Source of the DNA: Nitrospinaceae bacterium | Lineage (GTDB): Bacteria; Nitrospinota; Nitrospinia; Nitrospinales; Nitrospinaceae | Direction: 5' to 3' | DNA length: 9,120 bases | NCBI GenBank assembly: GCA_029261615.1 | Contig: JAJDAX010000253.1 | Location: forward strand, 1-9,120 | Shown here: in pieces, positions 1 through 5,042 of the stretch | Layout of the letters: every line of letters begins with the position of its first letter | How positions within the stretch are numbered: the stretch's first letter is position 1 | Made by a program: the position numbers and the translations under genes | Notes under the pieces: generated by a model | What the model was told of the DNA's origin: nothing | Database searches by the model: none | What the model saw: the letters and a program-made list of their open reading frames with translations, nothing else

Positions 1-175
1 CGCGAAAGGACAACACTGCGGACTGGTTATCGTTAAATGGATTGGTGTCGTAATAATCTTCAAGGATGTACCGGTTCTTGTAATTCTCTTCTTCAAACCG
101 GTAAGTCAGAATGGTGTTCTGGCTTTCCTGTTGATTGATCAGGCTGTATGCGTTGATGATGCTATAGGGCTCCAT
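1..175 (-). CDS. Hypothetical protein, N-terminal 58 codons only
   Basis: An open frame begins at an ATG at 175 and runs off the left edge, so the C-terminal part is missing. The start is supported by a GGAG sequence 8 nt upstream; an in-frame GTG directly before the ATG (178) is a less well spaced alternative. The visible part begins MEPYSIINAY and is polar, with many Asn, Gln, Tyr and Glu residues. It has no signal peptide or membrane segment. I do not recognise the family. It lies 165 bp beyond the end of the last DUF1566 gene and is on the same strand, so it could be read from that operon or from its own promoter in 176-340. Confidence 0.7.
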   Translation of the reverse strand, partial: MEPYSIINAYSLINQQESQNTILTYRFEEENYKNRYILEDYYDTNPFNDNQSAVLSFR

Positions 176-340
176 CACCCGTTCTCCAAGTCAAAAAAGT
201 TTTCTGTTTTTCCTCTTGGCTTTTTGCCACAAGGGGTCTTTTTGTCTTCATCCTGAAAACGACCAACAATAGTGGGTCGAAATATCCAAGACCTCAACAA
301 TAGTTTCGGCAATTCTCGGCCTAGCCCTGAAAATTGAACG
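176..340 (-). promoter_or_regulatory. Intergenic region with tandem 10-bp direct repeats (possible regulatory site)
   Basis: The 165-bp gap upstream of the left-edge gene holds two exact copies of CAACAATAGT (plus strand) at 264-273 and 295-304. Their starts are 31 bp apart, close to three helical turns, and each is preceded by GACC or GACCT and followed within a few bases by TCG. An imperfect hairpin (about 216-240) follows in the transcription direction. I see no convincing -35/-10 pair and no clear terminator for the gene at 341-793. A role as an activator or repressor site is inference. Confidence 0.3.
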
Positions 341-793
341 TCAATCTTCCAGTCCCAGGGTCTCGCGTTCTTCCTCAGTCAAGGTGCGCACAGCACGGAT
401 TGAATCTTTCGAAGGGTCGTCCCTGTTGTTGACATTGGGATGGCCGTATCGATAGTAAAAAATCACTGCTCCGTTGTGCGGCTTCAAAGTCATCGTCCAG
501 ACTGAATGTCCACAACCGGGTGAAAATGCAGGATCGATAAAAACTTCGAAGCGATCGCAATCTCGGATCGAGGTGGTTTCATCAAAGATACTCTCGGCCT
601 CCTCCAGTGTTGGCATACGCCAATCCAACCGACCTGCAAACTTGGACGTGTTGAGCCCGGTGATATACTTTTCAGCAGCAAACCAGTCAAACCAGGTGCT
701 CAAATCCTGAAAACCATCGGTTTGTTTCCACATCAATCCTTCTTCTCTATCGACTACTGTACCGTCTCCTAAATCCACAAATCGTTTCTGCAT
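341..793 (-). CDS. DUF1566 (Lcl C-terminal domain) protein
   Basis: This 150-aa protein is a single DUF1566 domain from end to end. It shows RFVDLGDGTVVD (4-15), the LMW strand (20-22), an aromatic helix region (34-44), FAGRLDWRMPT (52-62), IDPAF (86-90), the GCG turn (93-95), VWT (98-100) and the terminal IRAVR strand (132-136). A short acidic tail follows. There is no signal peptide or transmembrane segment, so it is predicted to be cytoplasmic. The ATG has GAGG a few bases upstream. It is the last gene of the DUF1566 operon, 37 bp after the previous stop. DUF1566 is related to the C-type lectin fold; no catalytic activity is known and none is visible here. Its ligand is unknown. Confidence 0.93.
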   Translation of the reverse strand: MQKRFVDLGDGTVVDREEGLMWKQTDGFQDLSTWFDWFAAEKYITGLNTSKFAGRLDWRMPTLEEAESIFDETTSIRDCDRFEVFIDPAFSPGCGHSVWTMTLKPHNGAVIFYYRYGHPNVNNRDDPSKDSIRAVRTLTEEERETLGLED

Positions 794-821
794 TTTCCCT
801 CAAAATCCCAAACAAAGAACC

Positions 822-838
822 GGCGTTTAATTAACGCC
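822..838 (-). repeat. Intercistronic inverted repeat overlapping a stop codon
   Basis: A perfect 6-bp stem (GGCGTT/AACGCC) with a 5-nt loop overlaps the TAA stop of the 831-1286 gene. No T-run follows on the minus strand, so it is not a classical intrinsic terminator. It may affect mRNA stability or partial termination before the last gene. Confidence 0.4.
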
Positions 839-1286
839 CTTTTTGAATATTTCGAACCAACCGGACAGCTCCGCGTGAATTTCGAAAAATATTATCGTAC
901 ATGGCTCCGCCCTTGCGAAGACCCACACGCACGGCCTGTACCTTGGAACGCACATCGCCGGTCCAACAAAGAAAACCAAACCCTTTTGGAAACAGCAGGG
1001 TGCAAAAAGCTTTTTGGCCCATATGGTCTTCATTAACCTGGGCTTTATCGAACAGACTTTTTACTTCATCAGCTGTTGGGAGCCGCCAGTCATTGAAGCC
1101 TGCGAACTGAACACCATTCATCTCATCCGAGAAGGCTTTAGCATCGTTCCAGTTGATCCATTCCTGTTTTATCTGCCACGAATCAAATTTCATCCAGATC
1201 AACCGACGCCGAGTATCGATCACTGTGGAATCCTCACCTTCCACAAACCGCTCGGTTGCAGGTTGAACCTGCTGTTCCTGAGTCAT
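831..1286 (-). CDS. DUF1566 (Lcl C-terminal domain) protein, divergent
   Basis: The 151-aa protein is a single DUF1566 domain: RFVEGEDSTVID (13-24), LIWMKFDSW (29-37), WINWNDA (43-49), FAGFNDWRLPT (61-71) and VRLVR (141-145). The usual IDPxF-GCG-xxWT segment is altered to TLLFPKGFGFLCWTG (96-110), so the Gly-Cys-Gly turn is missing and its only two Cys residues are C95 and C107. There is no signal peptide. Its ATG overlaps the stop of the upstream tandem-domain gene in an ATGA arrangement (4 bp), which strongly implies translational coupling. Only a weak GGAT-type ribosome binding site is seen. Function is unknown; ligand binding is inferred from the fold. Confidence 0.92.
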   Translation of the reverse strand: MTQEQQVQPATERFVEGEDSTVIDTRRRLIWMKFDSWQIKQEWINWNDAKAFSDEMNGVQFAGFNDWRLPTADEVKSLFDKAQVNEDHMGQKAFCTLLFPKGFGFLCWTGDVRSKVQAVRVGLRKGGAMYDNIFRNSRGAVRLVRNIQKGR

Positions 1287-2182
1287 GCTGATTCATCCGA
1301 TTCAGGTTTAATGTCGCGCACTGGCCGGACCCCGTGGCTTCTCAATCCCCGTTTGTGAAACTTGTAGTCTCCATTGTAGTAATGAAAACGCATGGCCATA
1401 CTGGGATCCGTTTTGTGAAGCGTCTTGGTCCATGTGGTCTGACCGGAGCCAGGTGGAAACACCTTGGGGATGTAGACCGTATCGCCAAATGAATCAGTCA
1501 CCGGGCTTGAGGCATCATAAATCGATTGCGCTTCCTTTCGAGTCGGCATGCGCCAGTCCGTGTAGTTGGCAAATTGATCCCGGTTCAGGTCTTTGATAAC
1601 GTTCTTCGCTTCTTCCCAACTCACCCATTTGTCGAGGTCCAGAAAGGAGTCGCTGGCTTTCCACATCAGGTTATTTTCAAAATCGCTGATGGTGCCACCC
1701 TTGTGCACCTGAAAACGATCTTCAGGCTTTATCGAAGTTTTGGACTTTCCGGGTGTGCGCACCAGCCGCACTGCGCTTGGGAACCCGTCGTTTTCCTTGG
1801 CCAGCCAGTATTCGTAGTCCGATCGATAATCGAAACCCATAGCCGCCTTCGCTCCCCGGGATTCTGTGGTCCAGGTGGTGTATCCACAACCAGATGAAAA
1901 TACCGGATCGATATGGATTTCACAGCCTTCCATGTCCGTATTGCTGAAAGTAGCGTCGAACAATTCCTTGGCTTCCCCGGCGTTGGGAATGCGCCAGTCA
2001 CTATACCCGGCAAATTTCTGTTTATTCATTTCGTCGCAAAACTCCTGACATTGCCACCAGGACAGTCGCTTTCCCTTGTACCCCCAGGAATCCTGCTTCA
2101 ACCACATGCGTTTCCTGGAAAGATCGCTCACCGTCCCATCGCTATTGTCGCTAAACCGGGTTTTACTGGTCACTTCATTCAT
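1283..2182 (-). CDS. Tandem two-domain DUF1566 protein
   Basis: The 299-aa protein contains two complete DUF1566 domains. Domain 1 (about 9-142) has RFSDNSDGTVSD, MWLKQDSW, FAGYSDWRIPN with DWRIP at 62-66, IDPVF and GCG (98-100), and AVRLVR ending at 142. A linker of about 13 residues, rich in Lys, Ser and Pro, leads to domain 2 (about 156-289), which has LMWKASDSF, DWRMP (209-213), FPPGSG (Cys of the turn replaced by Ser) and GVRPVR. The domains are clearly diverged, so the duplication is not recent. No signal peptide is present. The gene starts 7 bp after the upstream stop, with a GGAG inside the end of the previous gene, and overlaps the downstream gene by 4 bp. It is the only double-domain member of the cluster. 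Confidence 0.94.
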   Translation of the reverse strand: MNEVTSKTRFSDNSDGTVSDLSRKRMWLKQDSWGYKGKRLSWWQCQEFCDEMNKQKFAGYSDWRIPNAGEAKELFDATFSNTDMEGCEIHIDPVFSSGCGYTTWTTESRGAKAAMGFDYRSDYEYWLAKENDGFPSAVRLVRTPGKSKTSIKPEDRFQVHKGGTISDFENNLMWKASDSFLDLDKWVSWEEAKNVIKDLNRDQFANYTDWRMPTRKEAQSIYDASSPVTDSFGDTVYIPKVFPPGSGQTTWTKTLHKTDPSMAMRFHYYNGDYKFHKRGLRSHGVRPVRDIKPESDESA

Positions 2183-2189
2183 TTAGTTC

Positions 2190-2753
2190 TTATCTCCGTA
2201 CCGGCTTGATCCGGTTGTCGTCTTTCTTCACTGGATCACGCCGACAAAGCCGAACCGACCCAAAGGCGTATTCGTCGGCCTGCATTATCTTGCCGTTGGT
2301 GTAATCAAAACGGGGCCGCTTGGTGGACGTATCCGCCATCAACCATTGCATTTTGAAGGGACCTTCGGGAAAAGTTTTATCGAGGAAAATTTTGATATCC
2401 CCCTTGGCCTTGTTTTCAAATTCTTCGTTGTAAAGAGTACTGGCTTCATCCGGTGTGGGTAGACGCCAATCATCAAACCCGCCAATTTTTCGCACGTTTT
2501 TAGCGATCGCGTAGTCCTTGCTCTCATGCCAGTTGAAATATTTTCCCTTATCGAGCCAGGAGTCCTTTTTCATCCAATACATGCGAGTTTCTGTGTCGTG
2601 GAGCACATGTGGGCCTTTTTCCACAAACCGCTTCGGGCCTTCATCTTCAGCCTTTTCAATGGCACCGGCGTCAGTTGTTTTGACCTCCAGCGACTGTTGA
2701 TCCTTTGAGGACTCCTCGGGGGATCCTGGATCCAAATCGGTTGCAACTCCCAT
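2190..2753 (-). CDS. DUF1566 (Lcl C-terminal domain) protein with acidic N-terminal extension
   Basis: I place the start at the ATG at 2753 (187 aa) because AAGGA sits 6 nt before it. The open frame extends to 2825, but that would overlap the upstream glutaredoxin-like gene by 44 bp and has no better signal. Residues 1-40 are a polar, acidic, probably disordered extension. The DUF1566 domain follows: KRFVEKGPHVLHDTET (41-56), MYWMKKDSW (58-66), GGFDDWRLPT (91-100), FLDKTFPEG (123-131) and VRLCR (167-171). The GCG turn is absent; the segment reads PFKMQW (132-137). The C-terminus is basic (KPVRR). No signal peptide. It sits mid-operon, 28 bp after the previous gene and 7 bp before the next. 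Confidence 0.91.
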   Translation of the reverse strand: MGVATDLDPGSPEESSKDQQSLEVKTTDAGAIEKAEDEGPKRFVEKGPHVLHDTETRMYWMKKDSWLDKGKYFNWHESKDYAIAKNVRKIGGFDDWRLPTPDEASTLYNEEFENKAKGDIKIFLDKTFPEGPFKMQWLMADTSTKRPRFDYTNGKIMQADEYAFGSVRLCRRDPVKKDDNRIKPVRR

Positions 2754-2765
2754 AGTTATTCCTTT

Positions 2766-2779
2766 CAGGGCAAACCCTG
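2766..2779 (-). repeat. Small intercistronic hairpin (CAGGG/CCCTG)
   Basis: A perfect 5-bp inverted repeat with a 4-nt loop lies between the glutaredoxin-like gene and the next DUF1566 gene, directly upstream of the AAGGA ribosome binding site. It could protect a processed end or modulate initiation. It is short enough to be chance. Confidence 0.3.
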
Positions 2780-2781
2780 TT

Positions 2782-3003
2782 TTAAGATTCGCCGGTGTAG
2801 CCGATTTCCACATTCCCTTTTTCAACGTCCACGATCACCGGTATGATGTATTTCCCGTCTGTGTAGTCGAGAAGTTTTTCCATGGCACGCGGGTCCTTTT
2901 CAACATTGACGTATAAAAAAGGAATGCATTTTTTTTTGTAATCAACCCGCGCTTTCTGCGTGTGCGGGCAATCGTCTTTTCCCAGTATTAAATAATGCGA
3001 CAT
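2782..3003 (-). CDS. Glutaredoxin-like protein, Cys homologue of the UXX-star family
   Basis: This 73-aa protein has a compact thioredoxin/glutaredoxin fold pattern: a first strand HYLILGKDD, the redox motif C12-P-H-T15 at the start of helix 1, a second strand (FLYVNV, 29-34), a KDPRAMEKLL helix, the cis-Pro strand IIPVIV (P55) and a final VEIGYTGES strand. The GKDxCPxT opening and the IGYxG ending resemble what I recall of the UXX-star (seleno)protein family. The active-site codon is TGC, so this is the cysteine form. A second Cys (C26) is not part of a CxxC motif, suggesting a monothiol mechanism. No export signal, so cytoplasmic. Its ATG has only a weak A-rich ribosome binding site. It is embedded among DUF1566 genes, suggesting a shared role; its substrate is unknown. 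Confidence 0.85.
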   Translation of the reverse strand: MSHYLILGKDDCPHTQKARVDYKKKCIPFLYVNVEKDPRAMEKLLDYTDGKYIIPVIVDVEKGNVEIGYTGES

Positions 3004-3019
3004 CGTTTTCTTATGTTAC

Positions 3020-3041
3020 AAGCCCTGAATCTACAGGGCTT
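3020..3041 (-). repeat. Intercistronic stem-loop, 8-bp perfect stem
   Basis: AAGCCCTG pairs with CAGGGCTT around a 6-nt loop, beginning 2 nt after the stop of the 3044-3673 gene and upstream of the glutaredoxin-like gene. No T-run follows on the minus strand. It is more likely an mRNA-stability or processing element, or a weak terminator lowering downstream expression, than a full terminator. Confidence 0.5.
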
Positions 3042-3043
3042 CG

Positions 3044-3673
3044 TTAATCAAATTTGCGTGACTGCTTTCTCCAGGCCGGTTCCCATTCTTCTTTCATTTC
3101 ATCGCGAACTGCTCGGACATGTGTGAACTCGTTATCCTTATTTTCCCATTTTTCATTCCCGGTGATGAAGTTATAGTGCATCGCAAACTGGGAATAATCC
3201 GGTTTCTCCTCGTAGGTCCAGGTGTTGTGCCCTCCTCCTTCATCGAACAGGGCATCAATATGGATTTCAGCACCATCCTTATCCCGGTTTGAAACCGTGA
3301 AGGAAAACATCGATTGCGCTTCATCAAAACTACACAACCGCCAGTCATCGAATCCAGCAAATTTTTTCTCATTGAGTTCTTCGATATAGTCGTTGGCCTC
3401 GTACCAGTTAATGCCGTAACCAAATTGAAAAAAGGAGTCTTTCTGCTGCCACATTAGATGACGGCGGGAATCACTGACCGTGCCATCCCCGTTATCGACA
3501 AACTGAGGGCCATCGAATCGGCTACCTTCGCCCTCATCTTCTTCAATTTCATCTTCGCCGGACCACTCTTCAAGATCCAGGGATTCATCAAGATCAAGCC
3601 CTTCGTCCCCAGGAAGCCCCTCAGCGTCTTCCAGCTTTTCCGTCGTTTCCTCTGGATTTTCATTTTCAGCCAT
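3044..3673 (-). CDS. DUF1566 protein with strongly acidic N-terminus
   Basis: I chose the ATG at 3673 (209 aa) because AAGGAG lies 9 nt upstream; an in-frame GTG at 3679 would be only 3 nt from it. Residues 1-50 include 24 Asp/Glu and are probably disordered. The DUF1566 domain spans about 57-190: PQFVDNGDGTVSD (56-68), LMWQQKDSF (73-81), FAGFDDWRL (105-113) with Cys-Ser replacing the usual Pro-Thr after it, IDALF (139-143), a GGG turn in place of GCG, NTWT (150-153) and HVRAVR (185-190). A short charged tail follows. No signal peptide. It is the second gene of the proposed operon, 36 bp after the previous stop. The acidic arm might bind a basic partner or reflect adaptation to salt; both are inference. 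Confidence 0.92.
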   Translation of the reverse strand: MAENENPEETTEKLEDAEGLPGDEGLDLDESLDLEEWSGEDEIEEDEGEGSRFDGPQFVDNGDGTVSDSRRHLMWQQKDSFFQFGYGINWYEANDYIEELNEKKFAGFDDWRLCSFDEAQSMFSFTVSNRDKDGAEIHIDALFDEGGGHNTWTYEEKPDYSQFAMHYNFITGNEKWENKDNEFTHVRAVRDEMKEEWEPAWRKQSRKFD

Positions 3674-3709
3674 TACCACTATCTCCTTTTAAATCTTGTC
3701 GGGACTTAT

Positions 3710-4150
3710 CTAGCAATCCCGCACCAGTCGGACCGAAGTCCCGGTCGTAGAAACCTGCTGGTCAACACAGACTTCCTTCATAGAGGGGAAGTAACATTTC
3801 CAGGCGTAGGAATCGTAACGAGTTTCCGAGGTCCACAAACTCCATTCACCTCCGGCCTGATAATCAGAAACCTGCCGCTTTTTTTTCGGCGGAAGGTTCA
3901 TAAACATCGTCCAGTAGACTTCTGTATTCTTTAACAACCCACGCAGCTCGCTTTTTGTTGGCAGTCGCCAGTCGGTTTGGCCACAGTATTTCTGCTCATT
4001 ACATGCCTGTTGATAGGCTACCGCCTCGTCCCAATTGAGCCAACGTCCCAGTTCCTGACGCGAATCTTTTTTTGCCCATGAAATATCTTCTTCAGTATCC
4101 GTAATGGTTCCGTCCTGATTTTGCACGAACCGTGATTCTGTTTCACTCAT
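3710..4150 (-). CDS. DUF1566 (Lcl C-terminal domain) protein, Cys-rich divergent member
   Basis: The 146-aa protein is one DUF1566 domain: SRFVQNQDGTITD (6-18), ISWAKKDSR (23-31), WLNWDEA (37-43), CGQTDWRLPT (56-65), EWSLWTS (102-108) and VRLVR (140-144). The IDPxF-GCG segment is replaced by a basic stretch (PPKKKRQ) and a GGEW turn. It carries five Cys residues (50, 56, 119, 128, 146), more than its cytoplasmic paralogs, and ends at one. This is interesting next to a glutaredoxin-like gene two genes downstream. No signal peptide. A GGAA lies a few bases before the ATG. A promoter candidate lies about 110 bp upstream, so this is probably the first gene of a seven-gene operon. Confidence 0.9.
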   Translation of the reverse strand: MSETESRFVQNQDGTITDTEEDISWAKKDSRQELGRWLNWDEAVAYQQACNEQKYCGQTDWRLPTKSELRGLLKNTEVYWTMFMNLPPKKKRQVSDYQAGGEWSLWTSETRYDSYAWKCYFPSMKEVCVDQQVSTTGTSVRLVRDC

Positions 4151-4257
4151 GTAAAGTTCCGGTAAATCGTTTTCAAAAAATTAACCGCACAACACGCCCA
4201 TTTTTTCCAAACAGGGGAAGTCCAAAAACAATGCTCTGTGGCTGTTTTTTTCTTTTT

Positions 4258-4286
4258 ACAATATCATCAGAGGAGGCAATTTTCAA
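4258..4286 (-). promoter_or_regulatory. Putative sigma-70 promoter of the main DUF1566 operon
   Basis: On the minus strand TTGAAA (4286-4281) and TATTGT (4263-4258) are separated by exactly 17 bp, and a TGA directly before the -10 gives an extended -10 (TGn). Transcription would begin near 4251, leaving a leader of about 100 nt before the ATG at 4150. The location, in the only large gap inside the DUF1566 cluster, fits. Not experimentally supported. Confidence 0.45.
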
Positions 4287-4303
4287 TCCCTACCCTAAAC
4301 CCA

Positions 4304-4325
4304 AACCCCTGAAAAACACAGGGTT
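4304..4325 (-). repeat. Imperfect stem-loop after the first DUF1566 gene
   Basis: CCCTG/CAGGG plus two A-T pairs beyond a bulged C form a hairpin about 21 nt after the stop of the 4347 gene. It is followed by G-rich, not T-rich, sequence on the minus strand, so termination here would be inefficient at best. Confidence 0.3.
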
Positions 4326-4346
4326 ATCACGGAATGCGGAACACGG

Positions 4347-4841
4347 TCAGCGTTGATCTGAAATATACATCCCTCTTCGGGGTTTGATTTTGCCAAAGGA
4401 CTGCAACGCCGCTTCATCTGGCTTGCCGCTCACCGGTCGAAGGCTGGAATTCAGGTTATCATCAACATCCTTATGCCCCCCGGTTCCACTGCTGAAGGAA
4501 TAGGTATAAGCCGTGATTTTTCCTCTGATGTTGCTTGTCCAGGTGTCCCAACCACATCCGGGTGGAAAAATCTCATCGATGAACAGTTCCATCTCGTATT
4601 TATCCATTACCTTTTGGGATTTTTCCTGATAATAGAGGGAATGCGCTTCTTCGCGTGTCGGGAAGCGCCAGTCACTAATACCGGCAAAGGCTTCCTGATT
4701 TAGCTTTTCGAGAAATTTTTTGGCCTGACGATAGGTAATGAACCTTTTAAATTCCTGGAAAGAGTCTTCTTTCTTCCAAGTCAATTTGGTGAGGCTGTCC
4801 AGGATCGTACCATCTTCATTGTCCGTAAACCTGTTTTCCAT
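4347..4841 (-). CDS. DUF1566 (Lcl C-terminal domain) protein
   Basis: I use the ATG at 4841 (164 aa, MENRFTDNEDGT), which matches the paralogs' N-termini. A TTG at 4850 is a real alternative, as AAAGGG is better spaced for it. The protein is one DUF1566 domain: RFTDNEDGTILD (4-15), LTWKKEDSF (20-28), FAGISDWRFPT (52-62), LFIDEIFPPGCG (86-97), DTWTS (99-103) and LRPVS (134-138), where the last Arg of the usual VRxVR is Ser. A 26-residue basic C-terminal tail follows. No signal peptide. It stands 196 bp from the next gene and may be transcribed separately or read through. Function unknown. Confidence 0.91.
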   Translation of the reverse strand: MENRFTDNEDGTILDSLTKLTWKKEDSFQEFKRFITYRQAKKFLEKLNQEAFAGISDWRFPTREEAHSLYYQEKSQKVMDKYEMELFIDEIFPPGCGWDTWTSNIRGKITAYTYSFSSGTGGHKDVDDNLNSSLRPVSGKPDEAALQSFGKIKPRRGMYISDQR

Positions 4842-4926
4842 AAACGACAATCGACCCTTTAAGAAGATTTCAATTTTTTCAAACCGTATTTAGAGCAAAA
4901 AGGGCATACGCAGGAAAACCCATTCC

Positions 4927-4979
4927 GGTCAACCAAGGTTTACCCCGTCCTATTCTATTTAGAAGTCGGCCAGGTACAA
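4927..4979 (-). promoter_or_regulatory. Candidate promoter with overlapping operator-like palindrome
   Basis: On the minus strand TTGTAC (4979-4974) and TAGAAT (4957-4952) are spaced 16 bp. Immediately downstream, where transcription would start, is an 18-bp near-palindrome at 4927-4944, GGTCAACC-AA-GGTTTACC, with a single mismatch between its arms. This is the expected place for a repressor site controlling the 4347-4841 gene. The -35 match is only partial, so this is tentative. Confidence 0.3.
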
Positions 4980-4987
4980 AACGGTTC

Positions 4988-5026
4988 AAAAAAAAAACCG
5001 GAAGGCCCTAAAAGGACCTTCCGGTT
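4988..5026 (-). terminator. Rho-independent terminator of the exported-protein gene
   Basis: On the minus strand an 11-bp perfect stem (AAACCGGAAGG/CCTTCCGGTTT, arms 5016-5026 and 4994-5004) with an 11-nt loop is followed by an uninterrupted T-run (4996-4988). It begins 16 bp after the stop codon at 5043. Confidence 0.93.
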
Positions 5027-5042
5027 TGAATGATGCAATTTT

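Noticed and set aside
216..240. Intrinsic terminator after the DUF1566 operon
   Set aside because: The stem is interrupted by bulges and the nearest T-run is about 17 nt further on, so it does not meet the usual terminator pattern.
2754..2825. Longer N-terminus for the 2190 gene starting at 2825
   Set aside because: It would overlap the glutaredoxin-like gene by 44 bp, while the ATG at 2753 has a well-spaced AAGGA and gives a normal 28-bp gap.
2966..2971. Selenocysteine codon in the UXX-star-like gene
   Set aside because: The active-site codon on the minus strand is TGC (Cys), not TGA, so no recoding is needed.
3458..3934. Plus-strand open frame of 158 codons with hydrophobic translation
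   Set aside because: It is antisense to two clear DUF1566 genes; its hydrophobicity is the mirror of the acidic N-terminal codons on the other strand.
4286..4306. Telomere-like GGGTTTAGGG repeat on the minus strand
   Set aside because: There is only about one and a half units in an ordinary intergenic region of a bacterial-style sequence; chance is the simplest explanation.
341..4841. Diversity-generating retroelement using the DUF1566 genes as targets
   Set aside because: No reverse transcriptase, no Avd-like gene and no near-identical template/variable repeat are in the window; the paralogs differ throughout, not at adenine positions only.
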